Shown here one piece after another: positions 56,701 through 64,000 of a stretch of 64,000 bases of DNA. The translations under genes and the position numbers were made by a program. Position 1 is the stretch's first letter; the number at the start of each line of letters is the position of its first letter. The stretch is from Symbiodinium sp. CCMP2592. Lineage: Eukaryota; Sar; Dinophyceae; Suessiales; Symbiodiniaceae. The DNA is taken from contig CAJNDT010003824.1 of NCBI GenBank assembly GCA_905221615.1, forward strand, positions 199,001 through 263,000, in the 5' to 3' direction. Below the pieces are notes generated by a model that was given only the letters and a program-made list of their open reading frames with translations, did no database searches and was not told the DNA's origin.

Positions 56701-58286
56701 GGGTTTAGGATTGAGGTTTGGGGTTTCGGATTTAGGGTTTACTGGTTTGCAGTTTACGTTTAGGTAGTTTAGGGTTTCGTGATGCCACCAAGAAGAAACT
56801 CTTAGCCGCAAGCCCACAACCCACAACATCAAGTCCCAAGCCAAACACCAAGCCTAAAACTCGATGCAAGATACCCTACAAAACCCTATCCCCTTTACCT
56901 TTTTACCTTATAACCTAACCCAAAAGAAACCTTATCGCGAGGCAACGGAGAAGGCGACGCTGACTTTGGACGACTCTTCTGCGGAGCGGGTCTTAACATG
57001 GACTCAGCTTGTCTTTGAGCTGCTGGGCTCTAGTTAGGGCTTGGGCTCAACAGGGTTCTTGAAGAAGGAATCTGAGTTCAAGCCCTCATAAGAAGGGCTT
57101 ACAAAGGTTCGATGAGCTTCTCTTGAAGGACTTCTGGGTTTCTGTGCAGGAATTTCAGTCTAGGGTTCAGGGTCTAGGATACTATCATAATGCTTTTTTT
57201 GGTATAACCGGTGTGGTGTACTGCATTACTGATGGAGTTCCATAGCAGTTGATAGGGGCCTGACAGGGTTGGGTATGGGTGCTGCAAGGGTTGTTGGCAT
57301 TGTGAGGAACTTAAATATGGGAGTTTCCGAAAATGGGGGTACCTTATCTTGGGGTCCTTATAATAAGGATCCTACTATTTGGGGTACTATATTAGGGTCC
57401 CCTATTTTCGGAAACTCCCATATATCTTATTACCAGGTATTCTGCTGTGAACTTTCACACGAGACATATCCTTAGATAGGTCCCGTGATCCAGCGACGCC
57501 CGTTTACCGTCCTGCGTAAGCTAAGTTTCTGAACAAGTGCTCGGCCAACATAATTCGAACCACCTACCAAACCCGTACATCCTAAGCCCCAGACCCTAAA
57601 CCCTGAACCCCGAAACCCCCATAATACCTGTTATAGTAATATCCTTATAGACCCCTATACAAGGAATCCTTAAAGGAACCCTAACCCCGTACTTTTTTAG
57701 GCTCGGGGGCTTGCTGCTGATGACCGGGGTGGCCACCTTGTACATGGCCGTGACCGTGCACAGCAATCCTCAGTTCACAGATCCCGCCAATGACATGTTC
57801 TTGAAGGAGCCCCGGGATCGGGGTTCGGGTCGGGGTAGGGGCCCCAGATCCCTCAAATAACCACAAACCGCGAACCTTGAGCCCAACAGCTGATTATTTT
57901 GCATAGAGCGAATATTCAGCTGTATTCTCCTCCGTGCTTCTCGGAGAACAGAAGGAAGTTTATGCATGCATGTGTGTGTGTATGTATGTATGTATGTATG
58001 TTTGTATGTATGCAGACCTTCGTTCGCCGATTCATTCGCTCGTGCATTCATCCATCCATCCGTCCATCCATCCATCCATTCATCCAGCCGTATTCCTGCG
58101 ATACCGATTGGCTACCCCCAACAGGAGCCGGACGTCGTCGTGATCGTCGCTGCCGTGCTTGGTTTGGCAGTAGGCATCAGTTTCATGGGTGTCTTTGACG
58201 TGATCGGCGACACGATTCTCTACTGCCTGGCCCTGGAGATGCCTCTTGGCGGATCTCGTAAACGGGTCTGCAATGATTTAAAGTAA
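50759..58286 (+). CDS. Choline transporter-like protein (SLC44/CTL family), 15 exons
   Basis: Exons: 50759-50912, 51046-51203, 51456-51533, 51645-51843, 51979-52059, 52232-52395, 53164-53244, 54702-54726, 54971-55457, 55921-55997, 56132-56166, 56536-56622, 56942-57021, 57701-57806, 58125-58286. All phases join, giving 1974 bp, 657 codons plus stop, the family's usual size. Evidence for SLC44: CTDPVWILVLLAALGVLYVP as first membrane helix, SGFDYKGRMCG just after, and a Cys-rich extracellular loop (DTFHPICIDSCP). Further: a helix pair near residue 230-270, MTQYVLVYIAEKWYFTEYVG, then FRYHLGSVIFGSLQ, GYMDMAITSADYCEAAEQ, and C-terminal VFDVIGDTILYCLALEM. Family members transport choline or related amines across plasma or organelle membranes. 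Exons 5-7 and the last boundary are the least certain; the gene may splice onward after 58281 (GTAAGG). Confidence 0.8.
51560..51633. repeat. Hairpin within CTL intron 3
   Basis: GGTTAAGTTACCATAATA and TATTATAGTAACTTAATC are inverted repeats filling most of the 111-bp intron. Confidence 0.65.
54065..54184. mobile_element. MITE family 3, copy 2, inside CTL intron 7
   Basis: TACTTGGAGGTTCATGGGCA at left, complement ending TGAATCTGCAAGTA at right; interior AACTATAATTATAATTATAA. Confidence 0.8.
55604..55692. repeat. (TATG)n microsatellite, two blocks
   Basis: TGTATGTATGTATG runs at 55607-55628 and 55664-55692, in CTL intron 9. Confidence 0.95.
57319..57419. mobile_element. MITE family 2, copy 4, inside CTL intron 13, flanked by ATAT
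   Basis: GGGAGTTTCCGAAAATGGGG to CCTATTTTCGGAAACTCCC, with ATAT at 57315-57318 and 57420-57423. Confidence 0.85.
57966..58086. repeat. (TGTA)n and (CATC)n microsatellites before the last CTL exon
   Basis: TATGTATGTATG at 57980-58014 and CATCCATCCATC at 58047-58086, in the 3' part of intron 14. Confidence 0.95.
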
Positions 58287-58915
58287 GGGTTCTATATATT
58301 CTCTTCCAGTCTAGGGCTTAGGGGTTTTTATATTCTCTTCTAGTCTAGGGTCTTATATTCTCTTCTCGCCTAGGGTTTTTCAGGAGATTGAAAGGATTTT
58401 GCAAGGGTGTTGTCGGGTTTTGCCAAGGTTGCTTCTGGGGGGTATCCATTCCCTACTAACCAGAGGTAAGCTATAGGATTCTGAAGGCCCCTATATTATA
58501 GTACCCTTATAGATCCCTTATAGTAACCCTTATAGACCCCTTTAACCAAAGGTAAGAGTAGGGTGGCCTCGCACCCTGAAGCCCGAAGCCGCAAAAGGAC
58601 CCTCTTGAGGCCCAAAGCCCCAAATCGCGAAAACCAAGCAGAACAACTAAAACCCCGAAGCCTAAGCCCTAAAACCTAAACCCTAAACCCCCCAACCCCT
58701 AAGCCCTAAGCCCTACCTAGACCCCAAATAGCTTATTTACCTTGCCTCGTGAAGGACTTATATAATCAGGAAGTCAGGTTTTGTAGGGTCCAGCTAAAAC
58801 CCAAAAGCCTAAACCCTGAGTCGCAGTTTGGGACTTTAGGAAAAAGGAGCTCAAAAAAAAAGAAGCTAAAGCCGCAAACCTTAAACCCTCGACCCTAAAC
58901 CTCGAAACGCGGAAG
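58287..58915. other. No firm gene; repeats
   Basis: A TATTCTCTTC(C/T)AGTCTAGGG motif occurs three times (58298-58375), followed by CCCTAAA blocks. Confidence 0.4.
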
Positions 58916-58986
58916 CAAGGCACCGAGACGAGGTCGCCAGTCTCAGAAAAGACGGGGCCTTTCTTTGGCGGCTTCGGGGAAAGGGG
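58916..58986 (+). CDS. Candidate exon, possible 3' continuation of CTL or next gene
   Basis: After CGCGGAAG the frame reads QGTETRSPVSEKTGPFFGGF, then GER. It is flanked by CCCTAAA before and TTTAGGG after. An alternative basic frame is also open. Confidence 0.35.
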
Positions 58987-59375
58987 ATTTTAAGGGTTTA
59001 GGGGTTTCAGGGTTTAAGGGTTTAGGGCTTTGGGGTTTAAGGGTTTAAGGGCTTAAGTTTAGGGTTTCGGTGTAGGACCATTAGGACCGGAAGCAGCTTA
59101 GGGTCTAGAGATGTTTGGAGTTGAGAATCCTGGGTACCCCTAGCTAAAAAACGCGAACCCTTCCAACGCCAAGCCCCTAAACAGAGCCCAAACCCTCCGA
59201 ACAATTTCCAACTTTATTCCACGGTATACCTTAAAGCCTCTTTCTTCTGCTGAAGCACAGCTTGAAACCCCCCAACTTAAGCCCTTAAACCCTTAAACCC
59301 TAGACCCCTAAACCCTTAAACCCTAAAACCAAACCCTAAAACCCCTAAACCCTTAAACCCTCGAACCCCCTGCAG

Positions 59376-59458
59376 GTGAGGGCTCAGGAGAGAGAGGAGT
59401 CTGGCTGGTGCACGGGCCGGGACGGCAACTCGGGAGGCGACGAATGCTGGAAAATGGG
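59376..59458 (+). CDS. Candidate exon, unknown gene
   Basis: After CCCCTGCAG the frame reads VRAQEREESGWCTGRDGNSG, then GDECWKM. Polarity of flanking repeats fits. Confidence 0.4.
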
Positions 59459-59614
59459 GGGAAGCCTTTTAGGATTTAGGGTTTAGGATTTAGGGTTTAG
59501 GGTTTAGGGTTTAGGATTTAGGGTTTCGGGTTTAGGGTTTAGGATTTAGGGTTTAGGGTTTAGGATTTGGGGTTTAGGGTTTAGGATTTAGGGTTTAGGG
59601 TTTAGGGTTTAAGG

Positions 59615-59718
59615 TGGGTGGTTGTCAAAATTGTGGTCCCTTTTTGGGTCCTTATTATAGTACGGCACCTAATATTTAGGGTACCCAAAAAGGGACCATA
59701 ATTTTGACAACTACCCAT
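59615..59718. mobile_element. MITE family 6
   Basis: TGGGTGGTTGTCAAAATTGT and ATAATTTTGACAACTACCCA are inverted repeats, each followed inward by GGTCCCTTTTTGGGT or its complement. Confidence 0.8.
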
Positions 59719-59733
59719 GTCTTAGGCTTCCTA

Positions 59734-59834
59734 CTGTTGAAAATCTAAGTCCTGCATTACCTTAAGGGCCCGAAACTATGGTAATTATGGTATATGCCTT
59801 ATCATGGTGAATGCAGGATTTATATCATCAACCG
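59734..59834. mobile_element. MITE family 5, copy 2
   Basis: AGTCCTGCATTACCTTAAGG through TGGTGAATGCAGG to TATATCATCAACCG, matching 24267-24370. Confidence 0.75.
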
Positions 59835-60270
59835 TATCTTAGGGTTTAGGGGTTGGGGTTTGGGGCGCATAGTTTTTCGTTGTGAGTGCCTGTCAGAAAA
59901 TTGAACTCGGCTGGGAGGTGTCCATAGTGTTTTAGGATGTCATCCATGAGGGTTCGCACCAATCCAGGGTTTGGGGCTTCGAGTTTATCGGGAGTGTTTA
60001 AGTTTGGTTTCCATAGGAGGGGGTTTTGCGCAAGGCCTGTGTTGTCTGTATAGGGTTGTCCAACAGGAATGCATAGACAGGGTTCAGAGCTTGATTTTCG
60101 TTCGCGCTTTTCGCTGCTTCCACAGGGTCGTATAGTTGTTTGTAAAACGCAGAAAGTCCCTAGAGCTTGAACCCGACAAAGCTTGTGCTTCAGAGAGCAT
60201 CTGCGGGCATTAGATCGGGTTTGCCTTGTATGATCGGGATTGCTGAAGCGTGCACAACCTCAGACATGCC

Positions 60271-60373
60271 CAGGTTTCTTCACTTGGATGTTTTGGGGTG
60301 ACCAGGAGCCCCCTAAACCCTAAACCCCTAAACGATAACGCCCAGGTTTCTTCACTTGGATGTTTTGGGGGGA
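60271..60373. repeat. 31-bp direct duplication
   Basis: GCCCAGGTTTCTTCACTTGG continuing ATGTTTTGGGG occurs at about 60268-60298 and 60341-60371. Confidence 0.85.
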
Positions 60374-60464
60374 TGATGAGCCGGAGTATGATCAGCATCC
60401 ACCTCTGCGATTTGCGCCGACGTGCTTGAAGGATTTGGTGCAGCCACGAGGGAGAGCTCGGTGA
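60371..60464 (+). CDS. Candidate exon, acidic then basic, unknown gene
   Basis: The frame reads DDEPEYDQHPPLRFAPTCLK, then DLVQPRGRAR. It starts inside the second copy of the 31-bp duplication, so the acceptor is unclear. Confidence 0.3.
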
Positions 60465-60817
60465 GTCCCAACGACTTGGGTTCAGAGTTTTAGGGTTTGG
60501 CGTTTAGGGGTTTAGAGGCTCGAGGTTTTAGGGTGTATCTTTTATATGTAGGCTTTTAGGGTTTAGCGTTTACTTTCAACCAATCCTAAACCCAAAGCAT
60601 CGGATTCGGGTCCCAGCCAAAGGCCCGAAATTGGGGAATGTAGCATACGGGCCTCAATTTGTCCCAGACTACCTTCTCGCGTCGGAATAATTATGCTCTG
60701 TGCTTCAATCATTTCGAGACGCTGTTCTAGGTTGTGAGGCCCCAACACCAACAATTGTTCTTTCTGTTGAAAAAGCGCAACGCGGGTTCTGAGTATAGGA
60801 TTTAGGGGGCACGAAGT

Positions 60818-60908
60818 CTATACATGTATATATATATATATGTATTTGTTTTTATGTATACATATAAAAAATAAAAATATATATATATATATATATATAC
60901 ATATAATC
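60818..60908. repeat. (TA)n palindromic microsatellite
   Basis: ATATATATATATGTATTTG and its rough mirror ending in a run of about 12 TA units. Confidence 0.95.
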
Positions 60909-61603
60909 CTCTTGGTTATCAAGCCCCCAGCGACCACACAAGCAAGCCAGAATTAGAACTCTAGCTTAGCGTCGCCTGTGCTCTTCTTCATCTTAATTCA
61001 TGCCAGGGGCTCCCTGCAAGGAGCCTTTCATGGTTCCTGTGCCAGGGATCTTTTTTTAAGCTCGCGGTGTGGCTGCTAATGTTGGTCGGTTTTCCAATTT
61101 TGAAATTATCGCTTGGATGCACAAGGCATCCATGGCTCCCTTTGGCACTGAAGATGTCATGCACGCACCAACTACGAACACAAATGGGAGTTTCGGAGAA
61201 AAGACGGTTGCCGTTCAGTGCAAAGCAGAAGCCCCCGACAAGGCCTGTCACGGATGGAAGCCTCTCATCTGCTGAACGTTCGGAGCAGTTTAATGCAGGG
61301 GTCAGAATAGTTTGTACGGTTCCCCTTCTGGTCTCTCCACAGTTGTATTACACTGCAATAGCCCGTGCCAAGGAGCCCGTTGTTAGTTCCGAAGACCATT
61401 GATTCGGGGGGTAGAGCGTCCCTGAGTGCTGGGCTAGCAACATGTAGAATCTTGATAGCAGTGGTGCGAGCTTAGGGTTCAACCCGAACATTGAATCCTC
61501 GTCCTATACCCTCAGTGCTGAGCCCTGTTTGGTTGTGCCAAGCTCCGCAGGAGGAGTGGTGCTACGTCTAGCCCTTCGCCGGAGCAGCCAGGGTCGGGCT
61601 AAA
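60909..61603. other. No firm gene
   Basis: Two overlapping + strand frames at 61067-61402 are open but share no convincing motif. Confidence 0.3.
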
Positions 61604-62265
61604 CACGTTTTAGTTTAAACGGTTTAAACTTAAACGTGTTTAAACATGTTTAGCGCGTGGGTCGATGTTTGTTTATTTGTTTAAACACTGTCGTCGCATT
61701 GAGATGTTTAAACCATGGTTTCAACATTTGGAGAGCGGCGTTTAAACATTTTCAAAAACACTTGCGCCAATGCCCGCTTCAAACATGTTCGGAATGTGTC
61801 TCACCGGGATCAGCTTCCAGCGTGCTTAGACAAGTTCAGCATGTGCAGCGCTCATGGGACTGTTTAAACGTGTGATTAAACATGCGTTTAAACATGGTTT
61901 AATCACGTTCGGGATGTGTGTCACATAAGGAACTGGTAAAATATGTATTTAAACGTGGGTTTAGACACATTCGGCATGTGCGACACTCACAGAACTGTTT
62001 AAACATGGGTTTAAACATGGGTTTCAACACATTCGGGATGTGTGCTTCAGGCTCAAGGCCAAGGGTAGGAGTCTGGGAGTCCAAGGCGTCGGGCTCAGGG
62101 TTTACAAAGGCTCTGGGCCCAGGCCTGCCCCTAACCTCGCCCTGGGCGCGTAGGTCTAAACAATCCACGTCGTGTTTGGTTCAACATGGTCTAGACCTGT
62201 TTGAACATGGCTGATGAGAGGGTTCGGCGTTTAACCATCGGTGCGTTTAAACGGTTTAAACATAA
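61604..62265. repeat. GTTTAAAC-rich imperfect tandem region
   Basis: About a dozen copies of the palindrome GTTTAAAC, mostly in GTTTAAACATG context, occur within about 660 bp. Confidence 0.85.
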
Positions 62266-62390
62266 CCCCCTGCCCAACCCTGCCAGCAGCCCTTTGCCCT
62301 CAGCCCTAAACCCCATGAAATCCCCAAACCCCTAAACCCCCAAACTCCTAAACCCTTAAATCTCAAACCTTTCAGCTCCAAACACCGTAC

Positions 62391-62501
62391 AGTAGAAGCC
62401 AGAAAGTTGGAACATCATGACCCTCATGGCCTCAAGGTAAAGTATAAGGGATCCTAGCACTAATCCTCCTAAAGTCATGTTCCAACTTTCTGGCTTCTAC
62501 T
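62391..62501. mobile_element. MITE family 7
   Basis: AGTAGAAGCCAGAAAGTTGG at left and its exact reverse complement at right. Its right end provides the pyrimidine tract of the acceptor at 62505. Confidence 0.8.
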
Positions 62502-62505
62502 TTAG

Positions 62506-62624
62506 GTTTTTGGAAGACCATTTTGAAGAGGCTGCCGACCGGTCTCTACGACTGCCGCAACTTCCCAAAGAGCCTGGAGCTGGCTCCTCCACAGATACTC
62601 GGCTCGTCCGGCTGTCTTCGGTAG
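62506..62624 (+). CDS. Candidate exon, unknown gene
   Basis: After CTACTTTAG two frames are open. One reads FWKTILKRLPTGLYDCRNFP, then KSLELAPPQILGSSG; the other begins FLEDHFEEAADRSL. The first looks more protein-like. Confidence 0.35.
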
Positions 62625-63128
62625 TAGCCTTTTTAGATTATTCAGGGTTAGGGTACGAGGGTTTAGGGTTTAGGGTTCAAGGTTTAGGGCTTAGGGTGGC
62701 TCGGTACAAGGGTTCGGTCAGGGTGTAGGATGTGGGTGTGGTGAGGGTTCTCCTTTTCGAAGGTTTAGGCTTAGGGTTTAAGGGTTCGGTCAGGGTGTAG
62801 GATTTAGGTTTAGTACTGGTTTAGGGTTCAAAGATTTGGGTTTAGGGGGTTCGGGCTCTTCAGTAGGACACTTTTTGCCCGGTTTAGGGTTTGGGGTCTA
62901 AGGGTTCGGGCATTTCGGATGTGTAGGGTTTAGGGGGGTGCGGGTTCGGGTATTTCGGATGCGGGGTTTACGGGTTTCGGGTCTCGGGTTTTGGAGAGTT
63001 TGCAGGAGACACGGGTGCCGCGAGCACCCCTCAACCCTAAACCCTGAGCCCCTAAACCCGAAAGCTTGAACCCTGAACCCTAAACCCTATACTGTACTAT
63101 AGGCGCCCCCTACATTGCCCTAACTGAG

Positions 63129-63206
63129 CCTTCAGAAGATTTTGGGGAGCCAAGGATGTGGGAAGAGTTCGACTTTTCCTGCGCCATGGCAAGCTCAAGC
63201 TGTTTA
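63129..63206 (+). CDS. Candidate exon, unknown gene
   Basis: After AACTGAG the frame reads FRRFWGAKDVGRVRLFLRHG, then KLKL, before GTTTAGG. An acidic alternative frame is open too. Confidence 0.35.
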
Positions 63207-63851
63207 GGGTCTGGAGTCTGGGGCTTTCGGGTTCAGCGTGTAGGGCCAAGAGTTCAGGGTTGAGTTCTACCTGGACCCTAAGGAGCCTACCTTTTTAGGG
63301 TTCCCTAATATGATTTCTTTATGTAAGTCCTTAAAAAGGTAGGATACGTGGGGTTAAGGTATGGGCTGCCGGTTATGGTTGTCTCGAATATGCCGGAAAA
63401 GCTTGTACTGCTTAAAGGCAGCCATGTTATCCAGATCTGCTAACCTAGGAGCATGGGTCGGTTCGGGGTCTGTCTTAGGGTCTGGCGCTTTGGGGGTTTC
63501 GGGGTTTTGGGTGCAGCGTGTCTAAACCCTGAACCCCAGAGCCTTATCCTAGTTATTAAGGCCCCTTCATTCTACCCTAAACCCTAAAACCCTATTGTAA
63601 TTATTACGGCCCCTACAGTAAGCCCTTAACCCCGAACGAAACCTCCGAACCCGAAGCTTCCGAGCCGAGCACCTAGAAAAGCCGAAGATCAAAAGCAGCA
63701 AAAGGGTTCAGGGTTTAGGATTTTGGGTAAAAGGTTCAAGAGAAGCCTTAAACCTTACTTAGAGCCCTATTAAACCCCAAACCCACACCCAAATCCCCTC
63801 CTCCAAAAAGCAAAGATAAAACTGAAACATAAGAACAAGTCTCTTCCCCAG

Positions 63852-63930
63852 GTGCCGACACGCCGGCGCCTTGGGAGTCTATCCAGGAGTTTTTCTCAAC
63901 CCCCAAATGTCCTACTATAGGGGCTTGAAC
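63852..63930 (+). CDS. Candidate exon near right edge, unknown gene
   Basis: After CTTCCCCAG two frames are open, one reading CRHAGALGVYPGVFLNPQMS and one ADTPAPWESIQEFFSTP. It is preceded by CCCTAAA repeats. Confidence 0.3.
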
Positions 63931-64000
63931 GATTACCAATACTATTTTGGGGTTCCTTATTACATTTATACGATAATGGGCCCCACTTGCTTATTCTATT

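Larger units (their letters stand above)
52690..63990. repeat. Degenerate telomere-like repeat region, right part
   Basis: Dense TTTAGGG and CCCTAAA heptamers make up most of the long introns of the CTL gene and the region beyond it. The longest near-perfect runs are at 53040-53160 and 59465-59610. Confidence 0.9.

Noticed and set aside
13300-64000. A true telomere or chromosome end
   Set aside because: The heptamers are degenerate, in both orientations and interrupted by exons; no long uniform terminal array exists.
1-64000. CRISPR arrays, rRNA or tRNA genes, bacterial-type operons
   Set aside because: No regularly spaced repeats with unique spacers, no recognisable rRNA or tRNA sequence, and introns plus repeat content are eukaryotic.

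Overview
The window reads as nuclear DNA of a dinoflagellate. Four things suggest this: protein families I know from Symbiodiniaceae and related genomes (a copia-type Gag, a GIY-YIG-like domain, an AT-hook multi-exon family, a C5 DNA methyltransferase of the kind carried by dinoflagellate retroelements); introns that start with GT, GC or GA and all end in AG; splice-acceptor-like tracts directly before start codons, as expected for spliced-leader trans-splicing; and degenerate TTTAGGG/CCCTAAA repeats throughout. These family assignments come from reading and memory, with no database search.  Layout: 1-10.4 kb is a + strand block of almost intronless genes. It holds a partial C-terminus at the left edge, an arginine/serine-rich protein broken by frameshifts, a short ORF with internal duplications, a cytosine DNA methyltransferase split by one frameshift with a repetitive lysine-rich tail, a Cys-rich coiled-coil protein and a small leucine-zipper-like protein. 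Two arrays of a related GTCCGGG-type tandem repeat flank the methyltransferase/coiled-coil part. At 10.96-12.93 kb lies a minus-strand copia-like gag remnant with an internal TAG.  13-25.1 kb and 45-64 kb are gene-sparse to the eye, but they hold many short + strand exons embedded in telomere-like repeats, plus several families of about 100-bp inverted-repeat (MITE-like) elements. In 50.76-58.29 kb a choline transporter-like (SLC44/CTL) gene can be assembled from 15 exons into one open frame of about 657 codons. Around its exons, and the other candidate exons, the repeats are strand-ordered: TTTAGGG types in the 5' part of introns and CCCTAAA types in the 3' part.  22.08-23.59 kb is a sharply AT-rich island with remnants of small ORFs, several preceded by a TTTATATA-like box. 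It looks like foreign, probably viral or virus-like-element DNA.  26.17-44.01 kb is the most remarkable segment. A block of about 17.8 kb with imperfect terminal inverted repeats (core ACCGCCTGTGAA) sits inside a satellite array with a roughly 314-bp higher-order period, present on both sides. All its recognisable genes are on the minus strand: two multi-exon genes (one with AT hooks and coiled coil), a complete GIY-YIG-like protein, and a large protein whose motif order resembles Tnp2/Plavaka/KDZ-type transposases. I read it as a candidate undescribed giant DNA transposon of dinoflagellates.
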